Positions 6,179 through 19,112 of a DNA stretch of 64,000 nt are shown one piece after another. Both the position numbers and the translations under genes were made by a program. Source of the stretch: Intestinirhabdus alba (GTDB lineage: Bacteria > Pseudomonadota > Gammaproteobacteria > Enterobacterales > Enterobacteriaceae); NCBI RefSeq assembly GCF_009711095.1, contig NZ_WMJZ01000013.1, positions 1 through 64,000 on the forward strand. Reading direction: 5' to 3'. Under the pieces are notes generated by a model. The model had not been told where the DNA came from, did not search any database, and was given only the letters and a program-made list of their open reading frames with translations. Each line of letters begins with the position of its first letter. Positions within the stretch are counted from its first letter, which is position 1.

Positions 6179-9145
6179 TCAGAAGCTGTAACGGTAGCCG
6201 GCGTTCATCTGCCGTTGGTTGAACTGATGGCCGGTTGATATTTCAGCATCCATATAGAAAGTATGTCGTTCAGCCACCTGGGCGCTGATGCCCACGCCGT
6301 TATTCCACCAGCCTCCATGCATTTTCTCGTTCTCACGGGAGCCGTTGAGCCGGTAATCGATCTTGCCGGCCATTTCGCCGACAAAGGCCGTCTTATAATA
6401 GACGTCAACGGCACTGTTACCGCTCAGGCTGTATCCCACCAGTGAACCTATCCGGCCCTGCACGGAATTTATATCATCTGATTTAATGCGCAATCCGTTG
6501 CTGGCGGTGGTTGAGATACCTTCCTGCCAGATCCAGGACAGCTGAGTCTGCGGTTCAATATAGAATCCGTTCTGCGGCGCATTAAGCCAGAAGCGTTTTC
6601 CTGATTCCAGCGACAGGCTGAAGCTGTTACTTTTGCTCTCACCGGATACACCGTTATGGCTGCTGTCTATGACCTTAAAGCTGTTAGTGAGACGGCTGTA
6701 TTTCATCAAACCGTCAATATACAGGCCATTATCAATGAGGTAGCTGGCGTAAAGTCCGGCGCTCTGGCTGTTAATGCTGCCGTCGCCGCCGTTCCTGGCG
6801 TAACTCTGGCTGGAGTTAGCGGCACCGAACATCGCCCCAATCAGGACGCTCCCGGTGGCGGTGGCTATGTGTTTATCCGCGCCCAGCTGGAAGCCGTGAT
6901 AGTTCATATTGAAGCCGCTAAGGTAACTCTTTGCAAAGCTGTCAAAGCGCCCGGCATAACCGCGAGCCCATACGTCGCCTTCTGTTTGATTAAGGCGTAG
7001 CTCACCCATGCGCTGTAAGAGCGTCTGGTTTTCAGCGTAGCTTAACAGGTAGTTGCCGATAAGCGCGTTGGCCGCGGCGTCTGCTGCCGAGCTCAGCGTT
7101 TTGCCACCCGTATCATTGCCGCCGGTATTACCACCGGTATTGCCACCGCCGCCGTTATTGCCGCCGGTATTACCACCGGTATTGTCGCCGCCGCTGTTAT
7201 TGCCGCCGGTGTTACCACCACCGGTATTGTCGCCGCCGCTATTTGAACCTGAATAACCTTTCAACTCCCAGTCATGGTTGTTGTCCGTACGGGTCAGTTC
7301 ATAGCTGTAGCCGCCAAAATCGACGGTCTGGCTGTTGTGCAGCGTAAAAGTTGCGAGACCATCCTGCGTCTCGACTACCGTCAGGCGCTCCCTTCCGTTG
7401 GTGGGCTGGGTTGCGTCACCGGTCAGGAGCAGCGAATGCAGACCTGCGCTAGTGCCCGCAACGAGTAGTTTATCGCCGATCTGCTGTGCCATATTGACGC
7501 GCATAATAAAGCGGCCGTTCCCGCTTAGATTATTATCGACCGTCAACGTTCGCCAGGCGCGAGGGAGCAGCGCTGCGCCAGGATCGTCGCCAAAGGAGAT
7601 CGCGCCATTGTTTACGGAGTCAATCAGTCTGGAGCTGCCTGTCATCGTCCACCGGCTGTCAGCGTCAACATCGACAGAGCCGTTTTCTGCGCTGCCCGCC
7701 CACTCTGAGGCGCTCAGCGTCAGGTTGGCGGTGCTAAGACCGTCGGCATAAATGTCGCCAGCCAGCGTACTGTTATCCGTAGCGTGAAGGGTAACGTTGC
7801 TGCCGATGGTTCCGTCAGTGCCTGACATTCCGCTGGCAGGCACAATGCCTGAATGGATCAGCTTGCCCCCGGGAGCGCTAAGGTTGGCGTTTTCCAGTTG
7901 GGCCGTAATGGTTGCGCCTTCGGCGCGGAACAGATCCCCTTGCGCGCTGGAAATCGATCCGCCTTTTTGCGTCAGCGTGATGGTAGCGGCGGTGTCAGAC
8001 GCCCGACGTTGTCCGCTGGCGTAAATCGCATGTGCTCCAATCCCGCTGGCGGCAATCTTATTGTTACCTGCCGCGCTGTTGGTCAGCGTAATATCCCCGC
8101 CCTTGTTGGCGAAAATAGCATGTGCATAATCGCCAGACGTTTCAATTAGGTAGTTATCCCCGGTAAGGCTAATTTGGGGGGAAGTATCGGTAGTGCGGGC
8201 GAGTATTCTGTCGCCTTCTGTTGTAAAGCCGTAGGCGCTTTCGCCGGACGTCACTATTGACTGATTGTCACCAAAAAGCGCTATTTCGCCGTTGGTGGTA
8301 GCGTAAATGCCACTGGAGTTTTTTCCCGTTGTGACGATGGATACGCTTGAAGCCGTATTGCTATCACCCACCTGGATACGTGATTTACCGTGAGTGGTCA
8401 GGCCCGTTACAAGCCCGCCAGAATCCTCACCGCTGGTGGTGATGATATTGTTGGTGCCTGTAAGAAATACTTCGCCGTTTTTAGTCGCGCTGCTTCCCAG
8501 CGCTGCAACGGCGTTCCAGACCATGATCGCGGCGGAATTTTTCCCGTGAGTCGTAATCTGAAGGTCTTCCGCCGTTACCCTGCTGTCACGAGCGCTACTG
8601 GCACCGGTGGCGATGCGGATACCGTAGGTATATGGCAGTAAGGAGCCTACAGTACCGAGCGAGATAACGGCATTTTTACCTAAATTGACGTTGGCACCGT
8701 TGGTCACATTGATGCCGATAGGGCCTGTGCCATTTACGCTGTTGGCGGTGGAAGTGATTATTATTGAGCCATTGCGTACCGTGAATGTACCTGCATTCAG
8801 ATCCAGGCCCACTGTATTTGGCATATTTCCCAGGGAAATGTTTAATGGCGCATCTATAACTATTTCAGAAAGCGCGCCGGTCATTTTCACGCTTCTGGCA
8901 ATTGGTGCGTTAGTTACGGCAGTGGTACTATGTTCTATTGTCAGTTTTCCGCCGTTAGTGACATTAATGGCCGGTGCTACGGAGGTATTGGTATATATTT
9001 CTTCAGTGGTGGTGGTTATCGTCGTTCCATCAACGTTAAGTGCTGCACAATAAGCATGTCCAACGGGGAACAGAATGACGGATAAAGCGAGTGCTACGGG
9101 CGTAAGCAGCGGCGTTACGTTCTTGTGAACGCACTTCCTTTTCAT
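6179..9145 (-). CDS. Type Va autotransporter with pertactin-like passenger
   Basis: This 988-residue surface protein starts at the ATG at 9145, which has GGAGGTC 6 nt upstream; an in-frame ATG at 9160 overlaps that site and is unlikely. Order: a long signal peptide (MKRKCVHKN then a hydrophobic stretch ending near AYCA), a beta-helical passenger, a Gly/Asn linker (about 633-680), and a 12-strand autotransporter barrel (about 715-988) ending in the aromatic YRYSF. The passenger has six copies of an ITTSGExSxGI-type repeat (about residues 194-375) and a pertactin/autochaperone-like segment near 530-620. No protease triad or RGD motif was seen, so it is probably an adhesin or self-associating protein; the ligand is unknown. 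It is inserted between cydD and trxB, a site without a gene in E. coli, behind very AT-rich DNA, which suggests horizontal gain. Confidence 0.9.
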   Translation of the reverse strand: MKRKCVHKNVTPLLTPVALALSVILFPVGHAYCAALNVDGTTITTTTEEIYTNTSVAPAINVTNGGKLTIEHSTTAVTNAPIARSVKMTGALSEIVIDAPLNISLGNMPNTVGLDLNAGTFTVRNGSIIITSTANSVNGTGPIGINVTNGANVNLGKNAVISLGTVGSLLPYTYGIRIATGASSARDSRVTAEDLQITTHGKNSAAIMVWNAVAALGSSATKNGEVFLTGTNNIITTSGEDSGGLVTGLTTHGKSRIQVGDSNTASSVSIVTTGKNSSGIYATTNGEIALFGDNQSIVTSGESAYGFTTEGDRILARTTDTSPQISLTGDNYLIETSGDYAHAIFANKGGDITLTNSAAGNNKIAASGIGAHAIYASGQRRASDTAATITLTQKGGSISSAQGDLFRAEGATITAQLENANLSAPGGKLIHSGIVPASGMSGTDGTIGSNVTLHATDNSTLAGDIYADGLSTANLTLSASEWAGSAENGSVDVDADSRWTMTGSSRLIDSVNNGAISFGDDPGAALLPRAWRTLTVDNNLSGNGRFIMRVNMAQQIGDKLLVAGTSAGLHSLLLTGDATQPTNGRERLTVVETQDGLATFTLHNSQTVDFGGYSYELTRTDNNHDWELKGYSGSNSGGDNTGGGNTGGNNSGGDNTGGNTGGNNGGGGNTGGNTGGNDTGGKTLSSAADAAANALIGNYLLSYAENQTLLQRMGELRLNQTEGDVWARGYAGRFDSFAKSYLSGFNMNYHGFQLGADKHIATATGSVLIGAMFGAANSSQSYARNGGDGSINSQSAGLYASYLIDNGLYIDGLMKYSRLTNSFKVIDSSHNGVSGESKSNSFSLSLESGKRFWLNAPQNGFYIEPQTQLSWIWQEGISTTASNGLRIKSDDINSVQGRIGSLVGYSLSGNSAVDVYYKTAFVGEMAGKIDYRLNGSRENEKMHGGWWNNGVGISAQVAERHTFYMDAEISTGHQFNQRQMNAGYRYSF
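7105..7249 (-). repeat. Gly/Asn/Thr low-complexity repeat in the autotransporter linker
   Basis: Short in-frame repeats built from GGNTGG, GGNNSGG and GGDNTGG units form the hinge between passenger and barrel. At DNA level the unit is close to ACCACCGGTATTGCCGCC repeated with small changes. Such tracts can gain or lose copies without breaking the reading frame. Confidence 0.85.
8019..8565 (-). repeat. Six-copy repeat in the autotransporter passenger
   Basis: Six diverged copies of one pattern occur about every 28-35 residues: QITTHGKNSAAIMV, IITTSGEDSGGLVT, SIVTTGKNSSGIYA, SIVTSGESAYGFTT, LIETSGDYAHAIFA and KIAASGIGAHAIYA. The spacing suits coils of a right-handed beta-helix. Confidence 0.8.
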
Positions 9146-9506
9146 GAGTATGACCTCCATCCTTTAAATATAAATGGCATGATGAAAATATGAAATACAT
9201 AGGTTGCGCAGGCATGGTAAGCATAGTGGGGAATATAAGCAATACGCCTTATTTATTTCAGTGTTTAAATTTTTCTAATGGATTGAAATAAAAGGTTTTA
9301 TATTTTTGAGATGATGTTTGTTTTATATTGTCGTGGTGGTTAGTTAAGTGGAAAATATAATATTAATTTTCTGAGCGGGCTAATTCTATTTAAATGGTGT
9401 GAATTGTCTTAAAGCTGATGTATTGATAATTTCCCGCCGCAAATGAACAGCTAAATACGGCGGGAACGTTTCTTTTTACTGGCGCAAAAGATCGTAGCGC
9501 GCAGGC
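9146..9506. other. AT-rich region between trxB and the autotransporter
   Basis: There is no gene here. Roughly 9220-9430 is markedly AT-rich (runs such as TTTTATATTTTTGAG and AAAATATAATATTAATTTT), unlike the GC-rich backbone around it. This is the type of DNA that H-NS silences, and it forms the 5' region of the autotransporter. Several TATATT and TATAAT-like hexamers occur on the minus strand, but none has a convincing -35 box, so I do not call a promoter. Confidence 0.6.
9431..9466 (-). terminator. Hairpin downstream of trxB
   Basis: TTCCCGCCG (9431-9439) and CGGCGGGAA (9458-9466) form a perfect 9-bp stem with an 18-nt loop, about 40 nt past the trxB stop. On the trxB strand the stem is followed only by ATTATC. 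A better T-rich run follows on the plus strand. It probably ends trxB and separates it from the autotransporter. Confidence 0.6.
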
Positions 9507-11019
<1,513 letters not shown>

Positions 11020-11514
11020 ATGGTAGATAGCAAGAAGCGCCCTGGCAAAGATCTCGACCGTATCGATCGTAACATTCTTAATGAGCTGCAAAAGGATGGT
11101 CGTATTTCCAACGTCGAGCTTTCTAAACGTGTGGGACTTTCCCCGACGCCCTGTCTTGAACGCGTGCGTCGTCTGGAAAGGCAAGGATTTATTCAGGGCT
11201 ATACGGCGCTGTTAAACCCGCACTATCTGGATGCATCACTTCTGGTATTTGTTGAGATTACTCTGAATCGCGGTGCGCCGGACGTGTTTGAACAATTTAA
11301 CAACGCCGTGCAGAAACTTGAAGAAATTCAGGAATGTCATCTGGTTTCCGGGGATTTTGATTATCTGTTGAAAACCCGCGTGCCGGATATGTCAGCGTAC
11401 CGTAAGCTGCTCGGGGAAACCCTGCTGCGTCTGCCTGGCGTAAATGACACCCGCACCTACGTGGTGATGGAAGAAGTCAAACAGAGTAATCGTCTGGTTA
11501 TTAAGACTCGCTAA
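11020..11514 (+). CDS. lrp: Leucine-responsive regulatory protein
   Basis: Lrp is a global regulator of amino-acid metabolism, transport and pili, forming octamers and hexadecamers that wrap DNA. At 164 residues it is the E. coli length. The N-terminal helix-turn-helix spans about residues 15-60 (DRIDRNILNELQKDGRIS and the recognition segment SPTPCLERVRRLE), followed by the RAM/AsnC effector domain. ATG follows a GAGAGACAAT leader with a weak site. Lrp is a known regulator of serC in E. coli, which lies further along in this window. Confidence 0.98.
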   Translation: MVDSKKRPGKDLDRIDRNILNELQKDGRISNVELSKRVGLSPTPCLERVRRLERQGFIQGYTALLNPHYLDASLLVFVEITLNRGAPDVFEQFNNAVQKLEEIQECHLVSGDFDYLLKTRVPDMSAYRKLLGETLLRLPGVNDTRTYVVMEEVKQSNRLVIKTR

Positions 11515-11573
11515 TACGGAACAGGTGCAAAATCGACGCATTTTGATTACACTCCTGTTAATCCATACAGCAG

Positions 11574-11616
11574 CAGTGCCGGGGCAACCTGGTGCTGTTG
11601 TCCGTTTTAGCCTCAG
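11574..11616 (+). terminator. Possible lrp terminator
   Basis: A 7-bp stem CAGTGCC/GGTGCTG (two G-T pairs) with a 10-nt loop is followed by TTGTCCGTTTT, between the lrp stop and the ftsK start. It is weak, and some transcription from lrp into ftsK is likely. Confidence 0.35.
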
Positions 11617-11648
11617 GCAGGAAAAGCCTGAAACCTGGAGAGCTTTTC

Positions 11649-14600
11649 TTGAGCCAGGAATACACTGAAGACAAAGAAGTCACACTGACAAAGCTGAGCA
11701 GTACGCGCCGACTTCTCGAAGCGCTGCTGATTCTTATTGCGCTTTTCGCCGTCTGGCTGATGGCCGCCTTACTCAGCTTCAATCCTTCAGATCCCAGCTG
11801 GTCACAAACGGCCTGGCATGAGCCTATCCATAATTTAGGCGGTGCGCCCGGCGCGTGGCTGGCCGATACGCTGTTCTTTATTTTTGGCGTGATGGCGTAC
11901 ACCATTCCCGTCATTATGGTCGGCGGCTGTTGGTTTGCATGGCGGCATCAGGCCAACGACGATTACATCGATTATTTTGCCGTCTCGCTGCGCATTATCG
12001 GCGTGCTGGCCCTGATTCTTACCTCCTGCGGCCTGGCGGCCATCAACGCCGACGACATCTGGTATTTCGCCTCCGGGGGCGTTATCGGCAGCCTGCTGAG
12101 CACCACGCTGCAGCCGCTTCTGCACAGCAGCGGCGGAACCCTTACGCTGTTGTGCATCTGGGCTGCGGGCCTGACGCTGTTTACCGGCTGGTCGTGGGTC
12201 AGCATCGCCGAAAAGATCGGTGGCTGGGTGCTCAACATCCTTACCTTTGTCAGCAATCGCACGCGCCGCGACGACACCTGGGTCGACGACGAGAGCGATG
12301 AGTATGCAGACGAAGATGACTATGAAGCCGAACGTGAAGGCGCGGCGCGCGAAAGCCGTCGGGCGCGTATTCTTCGCGGCGCGCTGGCGCGCCGTAAGCG
12401 CATAGCGGAAAAATTTATTAATCCTCACGGACGGCAAACCGACGCGGCGCTGTTTTCCGGTAAACGTATGGATGACGAAGAGAGCGTCGCATACAGCGCC
12501 CGCGGCGTGCCTGCCGATCCCAACGATGTACTCTTTTCCGGGCACCGGGTGACGCAGCCGGAGTACGATGAATTTGATCCTCTGCTGGACGGGCAGCCGG
12601 TTGCTGCGCCGATCGCCGCAGCCGCTGCCGCGACGGCGGCAACCCAGGCGTGGGCAGCGCCAGTCGAACCGGTTGTGCACACGCCGCCAACGTCGGGCGT
12701 GCAGCCAACGGGTGAATGGCAGACGGCCATGACGCCGCAGAACGATGAGCCGCCTTATGCCGCCGGGTCGGAAGGTTACCCGCACCAGCCGCAGCATGAG
12801 CCGTGGCAGCAGCCGGCCGATCCCGTATCGCAGCCGCTGCACGCCTGGCCGACAGCCCCGCAGGCCCCTCAACAGGCCCCCACGCTTCAGCCTTCGTCTA
12901 CCTTTCAGCAGAAAGCGACGTTCCAGTCTTATTCTACGATGCCGCCGCCGTCGGCTGACGCGCAGGCTGAAGCCGCGCCGCCTGAACCGGCGGTGGAGGA
13001 GAGCAAACCGGCGCGTCCGCCGCTTTACTATTTTGAAGAGGTGGAAGAGAAGCGCGCCCGCGAGCGCGAGCAGCTTGCCGCCTGGTATCAGCCCATTCCT
13101 GAGCCGGTACAAGAGCCGGAGCCGGTAAGGCCCGCCGTTGCCACAGCGCTGCCGCCGGTGGAAGCCGCCGCCGCGACGGCGACCCTTGCGTCGGGCGTAA
13201 AACAGGCCGCGACAGCCGCTGCCGCAACGGCGTTCAGCCCGGCCAGCGCCGCCGCGCCGCGTCCGCAGGTCAAAGAGGGGATTGGGCCGCAGCTGCCACG
13301 GCCTAACCGCGTAAGGGTGCCTACCCGTCGTGAGCTGGCCTCGTTTGGTATTAAACTGCCGTCCCAGCGAATCGCTGAAGAAAAAGCGCGAGAGACGGAG
13401 CAGAAGCTGCATAGCGCAGAACCGTATAGCGACACCGATATGGACGCCGTTCAGCAGGATGAGCTGGCCCGCCAGTTCGCCCGCACGCAGGAGCAGCGCT
13501 ACGGGGGCGCTTACCAGGATGATGCGTCGCCGACCCAGGATGAAGAGCTTGCCGCAGAAGCGGAGCTGGCGCGCCAGTTCGCCTCTTCGCAACAGCAGCG
13601 CTATTCCGGCGAGCAGCCGGCGGGTGCCAGCCCGTTCACGCTGGATGATTTTGAATTTTCGCCGGCGAAGATTCTGCTGGACGACGGCCCGCAAGAGCCG
13701 CTGTTTACGCCGGGCATAATGCCGGAACCCGAGCCTGAGGCGGTTCCTCCGCAGCCGCAGCATCAGCAGCCCGTACAGCCGGTTCCTCCGCAGCCGCAGT
13801 ACCAGCAGCCCGTACAGCCGGTTTCCCCGCAGCCGCAGCATCAACAGCCGCCCGCCGCGCCGCAGGAGAGCCTGATTCACCCGCTGCTGATGCGGAACGG
13901 CGACAGCCGTCCGCTGCAAAGGCCGACCACGCCGCTGCCGTCGCTGGATCTGCTGACCCCGCCGCCGGGCGAGATCGAGCCGGTAGACACCTTCGCCCTC
14001 GAACAGATGGCGCGCCTGGTGGAGGCTCGCCTGGCGGACTTCCGCATCAAGGCGGACGTGGTGAACTACTCCCCTGGTCCGGTGATTACCCGCTTTGAGC
14101 TTAACCTGGCACCGGGCGTTAAGGCGGCGCGAATCTCTAACCTTTCCCGGGACCTGGCGCGTTCGCTGTCAACGGTTGCGGTGCGCGTTGTGGAAGTTAT
14201 CCCGGGTAAGCCCTACGTTGGGCTGGAGCTGCCGAACAAGAAGCGGCAGACCGTCTATCTGCGCGAAGTGCTGGATAACGCGAAGTTTCGCGAAAACCCG
14301 TCGCCGCTTACCGTAGTGCTGGGTAAAGATATCGCCGGCGATCCGGTGGTGGCCGATCTGGCGAAGATGCCTCACCTGCTGGTCGCCGGTACGACCGGTT
14401 CCGGTAAGTCGGTTGGGGTCAACGCCATGATCCTCAGTATGCTCTATAAGGCGCAGCCGGAAGATGTGCGCTTCATTATGATCGACCCGAAAATGCTGGA
14501 GCTTTCGGTCTATGAAGGGATCCCGCATCTGCTGACGGAAGTGGTTACCGACATGAAGGATGCCGCCAACGCCCTGCGCTGGAGCGTCAACGAAATGGAG

Positions 14601-15407
14601 CGCCGCTACAAGCTGATGTCCGCGCTTGGCGTCCGCAATCTGGCGGGCTACAACGAGAAGATCGCCGAGGCGGCGCGTATGGGGCGTCCGATCCCGGATC
14701 CGTACTGGAAGCCCGGCGACAGCATGGCCGCAGAGCATCCGGTGCTGGAAAAGCTGCCGTATATCGTTGTGCTGGTGGATGAATTCGCCGATCTGATGAT
14801 GACCGTCGGTAAAAAGGTGGAAGAGCTGATCGCGCGCCTGGCGCAGAAAGCACGCGCCGCGGGCATTCATCTGGTGCTGGCGACCCAGCGTCCGTCGGTT
14901 GATGTGATTACCGGTCTTATCAAGGCCAATATCCCGACCCGAATCGCCTTTACCGTTTCCAGCAAAATTGACTCCCGCACGATCCTCGACCAGGGGGGCG
15001 CAGAGTCGCTGCTCGGCATGGGCGATATGCTTTTCTCCGGGCCGAACTCGACGATGCCGGTGCGCGTCCACGGTGCCTTCGTTCGCGATCAGGAAGTCCA
15101 TGCGGTGGTGCAGGACTGGAAGGCGCGCGGTCGTCCGCAGTACATTGACGGCATTACCTCCGACAGCGACGGCGAGGGCGGCGGCGGCGGCTTTGATGGC
15201 GGCGAGGAGCTGGACCCGTTATTCGATCAGGCGGTTAATTTCGTCACGGAAAAACGCAAAGCCTCTATCTCAGGCGTGCAGCGCCAGTTCCGCATCGGCT
15301 ATAACCGCGCGGCGCGTATTATTGAGCAGATGGAAGCCCAGGGTATCGTCAGCGAGCAGGGCCATAACGGTAACCGGGAAGTGCTTGCACCACCGCCGTT
15401 TGAATAA
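11649..15407 (+). CDS. ftsK: DNA translocase FtsK
   Basis: FtsK anchors at the septum and pumps DNA toward dif for XerCD resolution. I place the start at TTG 11649 ([11 protein letters not shown] in the open frame) because alignment to the family begins there and GGAG lies 9 nt upstream; that gives 1252 residues, shorter than the about 1329 of E. coli. Domains: four membrane helices (about 25-200), a Pro/Gln/Ala-rich linker (about 230-770), the RecA-like motor with Walker [10 protein letters not shown] (about 914-922) and Walker [11 protein letters not shown] (about 1040), and a C-terminal winged-helix gamma domain that reads KOPS. The length difference lies in the linker, which varies widely between species. 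Confidence 0.97.
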   Translation: MSQEYTEDKEVTLTKLSSTRRLLEALLILIALFAVWLMAALLSFNPSDPSWSQTAWHEPIHNLGGAPGAWLADTLFFIFGVMAYTIPVIMVGGCWFAWRHQANDDYIDYFAVSLRIIGVLALILTSCGLAAINADDIWYFASGGVIGSLLSTTLQPLLHSSGGTLTLLCIWAAGLTLFTGWSWVSIAEKIGGWVLNILTFVSNRTRRDDTWVDDESDEYADEDDYEAEREGAARESRRARILRGALARRKRIAEKFINPHGRQTDAALFSGKRMDDEESVAYSARGVPADPNDVLFSGHRVTQPEYDEFDPLLDGQPVAAPIAAAAAATAATQAWAAPVEPVVHTPPTSGVQPTGEWQTAMTPQNDEPPYAAGSEGYPHQPQHEPWQQPADPVSQPLHAWPTAPQAPQQAPTLQPSSTFQQKATFQSYSTMPPPSADAQAEAAPPEPAVEESKPARPPLYYFEEVEEKRAREREQLAAWYQPIPEPVQEPEPVRPAVATALPPVEAAAATATLASGVKQAATAAAATAFSPASAAAPRPQVKEGIGPQLPRPNRVRVPTRRELASFGIKLPSQRIAEEKARETEQKLHSAEPYSDTDMDAVQQDELARQFARTQEQRYGGAYQDDASPTQDEELAAEAELARQFASSQQQRYSGEQPAGASPFTLDDFEFSPAKILLDDGPQEPLFTPGIMPEPEPEAVPPQPQHQQPVQPVPPQPQYQQPVQPVSPQPQHQQPPAAPQESLIHPLLMRNGDSRPLQRPTTPLPSLDLLTPPPGEIEPVDTFALEQMARLVEARLADFRIKADVVNYSPGPVITRFELNLAPGVKAARISNLSRDLARSLSTVAVRVVEVIPGKPYVGLELPNKKRQTVYLREVLDNAKFRENPSPLTVVLGKDIAGDPVVADLAKMPHLLVAGTTGSGKSVGVNAMILSMLYKAQPEDVRFIMIDPKMLELSVYEGIPHLLTEVVTDMKDAANALRWSVNEMERRYKLMSALGVRNLAGYNEKIAEAARMGRPIPDPYWKPGDSMAAEHPVLEKLPYIVVLVDEFADLMMTVGKKVEELIARLAQKARAAGIHLVLATQRPSVDVITGLIKANIPTRIAFTVSSKIDSRTILDQGGAESLLGMGDMLFSGPNSTMPVRVHGAFVRDQEVHAVVQDWKARGRPQYIDGITSDSDGEGGGGGFDGGEELDPLFDQAVNFVTEKRKASISGVQRQFRIGYNRAARIIEQMEAQGIVSEQGHNGNREVLAPPPFE
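13749..13853 (+). repeat. 39-bp tandem repeat in the FtsK linker
   Basis: Units start at 13749, 13788 and 13827, each encoding a [13 protein letters not shown]-type 13-mer (the third is partial). The repeat is in frame and lies in the flexible linker, so copy number can change without loss of function. Confidence 0.85.
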
Positions 15408-15527
15408 GCGAAAGGCGGCTAACGGCATGATTTTTAGGAATCATATGGTTTCTTTATGCTGGCTTTTATTCTGAAATGAGCGGCAGAAGGCTCTCCCAAT
15501 CGGGTAAGACGTTTTTGAGGAATAATG

Positions 15528-16139
15528 ATGAAAAAGATCGCTATCACCTGTGCACTACTTACAAGTTTTATCGCCAGCAGCGCCTGGGCTGACGCCGCCA
15601 GCGCCCTGAAAAGCCGTCTGGATAAGGTCGGCAGCTTCCACGCCAGCTTTACCCAGAAGGTCACCGACGGCAGCGGCACGGCGGTTCAGGAGGGGCAAGG
15701 CGACCTGTGGGTAAAACGTCCGAACCTGTTTAACTGGCATATGACCCAGCCCGATGAAAGCATTCTCGTCTCCGACGGAAAAACCCTCTGGTTCTATAAT
15801 CCGTTCGTTGAGCAGGCGACCGCCACCTGGCTGAAGGATGCCACTGGCAATACGCCGTTTATGCTGATCGCCCGCAACCAGGCCAGCGACTGGCAGCAGT
15901 ACAACATTAAGCAGGATGGCGATGACTTTGTGCTGACGCCGAAAGCCAGCAGCGGCAACCTGAAGCAGTTCACTATTAACGTCGGGAACGATGGCACCAT
16001 TCATCAGTTCAGCGCGATTGAACAGGACGATCAGCGCAGCAGCTATCAGCTGAAATCGCAGCAGAACGGCGCGGTCGACGCGGCCAAATTCCGCTTCACC
16101 CCGCCGCAGGGCGTGACGGTAGACGATCAACGTAAGTAG
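15528..16139 (+). CDS. lolA: Outer-membrane lipoprotein carrier protein LolA
   Basis: LolA is the periplasmic chaperone that takes lipoproteins released by LolCDE to LolB at the outer membrane. The 203-residue precursor has a signal peptide [18 protein letters not shown] cut after SAWA, leaving [10 protein letters not shown]. The rest matches E. coli closely ([26 protein letters not shown]). Two adjacent ATGs occur (15525 and 15528); I use the second, which matches the E. coli annotation, while the GAGG site could serve either. It lies 120 bp after ftsK and 9 bp before rarA. Confidence 0.96.
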   Translation: MKKIAITCALLTSFIASSAWADAASALKSRLDKVGSFHASFTQKVTDGSGTAVQEGQGDLWVKRPNLFNWHMTQPDESILVSDGKTLWFYNPFVEQATATWLKDATGNTPFMLIARNQASDWQQYNIKQDGDDFVLTPKASSGNLKQFTINVGNDGTIHQFSAIEQDDQRSSYQLKSQQNGAVDAAKFRFTPPQGVTVDDQRK

Positions 16140-16148
16140 AGGCGATGA

Positions 16149-17492
16149 GTGAGCAATCTGTCGCTCGATTTTTCCGATAACACCTTTCAGCCTCTGGCCG
16201 CGCGTATGCGGCCAGAAAATTTAGCACAGTACATTGGCCAGCAGCACCTGCTGGCCGCCGGTAAGCCGCTGCCCCGCGCCATTGAGGCGGGGCACCTGCA
16301 TTCAATGATTTTGTGGGGGCCGCCCGGCACGGGTAAAACCACCCTTGCCGAGGTGATCGCCCGCTATGCGAACGCCGACGTGGAGCGCATCTCTGCGGTG
16401 ACTTCCGGCGTGAAGGAGATCCGGGAGGCCATCGAGCGCGCCCGCCAGAATCGTAACGCCGGGCGGCGTACTATCCTGTTCGTCGATGAGGTCCACCGCT
16501 TTAATAAAAGCCAGCAGGACGCCTTTCTGCCGCATATTGAGGATGGCACCATCACCTTTATCGGCGCGACGACGGAAAATCCCTCCTTTGAGCTGAACTC
16601 TGCGCTGCTCTCCAGGGCGCGCGTCTATCTGCTGAAATCTCTCACCGCCGACGATATCGAACGGGTGTTGGACCAGGCGATGGAGGATACCTCACGCGGC
16701 TACGGTGGCCAGGATATCGTTCTGCCGGATGAGACCCGCCGGGCGATCGCCGAGCTGGTGAACGGCGATGCGCGCCGGGCGCTGAACACGCTGGAAATGA
16801 TGGCCGATATGGCAGAAGCGGACCCTGGCGGCAGGCGGGTGCTGCAGCCTGCGCTGCTGACGGAGATCGCCGGCGAGCGCAGCGCGCGATTTGATAACAA
16901 AGGCGATCGTTTTTACGATCTTATTTCGGCGCTGCACAAGTCGGTGCGCGGCAGCGCGCCGGACGCCGCGCTCTACTGGTACGCGCGCATTATTACCGCC
17001 GGCGGTGATCCGCTGTACGTGGCGCGCCGCTGCCTGGCGATCGCCTCTGAAGATGTCGGCAATGCCGATCCGCGCGCGATGCAGGTAGCGATTGCCGCGT
17101 GGGACTGCTTTACCCGCGTCGGGCCTGCGGAGGGCGAGCGGGCTATCGCCCAGGCGATTGTCTATCTCGCCTGCGCGCCGAAAAGCAACGCGGTCTATAC
17201 CGCCTTTAAAGCGGCGCTGGCCGACGCCCGGGAACGTCCGGATTATGACGTGCCGCCCCATCTGCGCAACGCGCCGACTAAGCTGATGAAGGAGATGGGC
17301 TACGGCCAGCAGTATCGCTACGCCCACGATGAGCCGAACGCCTACGCCGCCGGGGAGGTTTACTTTCCGCCGGAAATAGCGCAAACGCGCTATTATCATC
17401 CGACAGGCAGGGGACTTGAGGGCAAGATTGGCGAAAAGCTCGCCTGGCTGGCTGAACAGGATCAAAATAGCCCCACAAAACGCTACCGCTAA
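16149..17492 (+). CDS. rarA: Replication-associated recombination protein A (AAA+ ATPase)
   Basis: RarA (MgsA) is a clamp-loader-like AAA+ ATPase acting at stalled replication forks and interacting with SSB. It is 447 residues and begins at GTG. Walker [10 protein letters not shown] is at about 57-65 and Walker [10 protein letters not shown] is near 116, followed by sensor 1 GATTENPS and the C-terminal tetramerisation domain. It starts 9 bp after lolA with little room for a separate promoter, so the two are probably co-transcribed. The sequence is close to identical to E. coli except near residues 215-245. Confidence 0.97.
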   Translation: MSNLSLDFSDNTFQPLAARMRPENLAQYIGQQHLLAAGKPLPRAIEAGHLHSMILWGPPGTGKTTLAEVIARYANADVERISAVTSGVKEIREAIERARQNRNAGRRTILFVDEVHRFNKSQQDAFLPHIEDGTITFIGATTENPSFELNSALLSRARVYLLKSLTADDIERVLDQAMEDTSRGYGGQDIVLPDETRRAIAELVNGDARRALNTLEMMADMAEADPGGRRVLQPALLTEIAGERSARFDNKGDRFYDLISALHKSVRGSAPDAALYWYARIITAGGDPLYVARRCLAIASEDVGNADPRAMQVAIAAWDCFTRVGPAEGERAIAQAIVYLACAPKSNAVYTAFKAALADARERPDYDVPPHLRNAPTKLMKEMGYGQQYRYAHDEPNAYAAGEVYFPPEIAQTRYYHPTGRGLEGKIGEKLAWLAEQDQNSPTKRYR

Positions 17493-18878
<1,386 letters not shown>

Positions 18879-18897
18879 ATCTGACTTTTTTCATTCG

Positions 18898-18920
18898 AAA
18901 GCGCCTGAGGGCGCTTTTTT
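18898..18920 (+). terminator. serS terminator
   Basis: GCGCC-TGAG-GGCGC followed by six T residues, directly after the serS stop. It is a compact rho-independent terminator with a tetraloop. Confidence 0.9.
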
Positions 18921-18929
18921 TACATCTGT

Positions 18930-18970
18930 TTGATACCGGACAAGATTGGCTACTCCTTCAGTAGTAACAT
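18930..18970 (+). promoter_or_regulatory. FNR-type promoter of dmsABC
   Basis: TTGATaccgGACAA (18930-18943) fits an FNR site (TTGAT-N4-ATCAA) well in the left half and weakly in the right. A TAACAT -10 box at 18965-18970 puts the expected start near 18977, so the FNR site is centred at about -41.5, the class II activator position. dmsABC is FNR-activated and NarL-repressed in E. coli. The leader to the ATG would be about 135 nt. Confidence 0.65.
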
Positions 18971-19112
18971 TGGCGTCGGACGAGATTCAGCATTTAATGC
19001 TGTTATTTCAAATTTTTATTATATACAAAACTATATAACGATAGTGTCGGTATTTCTGCCTGCACAACAATTTTTAGCTTTTGTTAAATATCAGCAAGCA
19101 AAGTGAGCCATT

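Noticed and set aside
11835-13919. A 694-codon open frame antisense to ftsK.
   Set aside because: It is Arg/Leu-rich low-complexity sequence mirrored from the GC-rich FtsK linker, and no family resemblance is seen.
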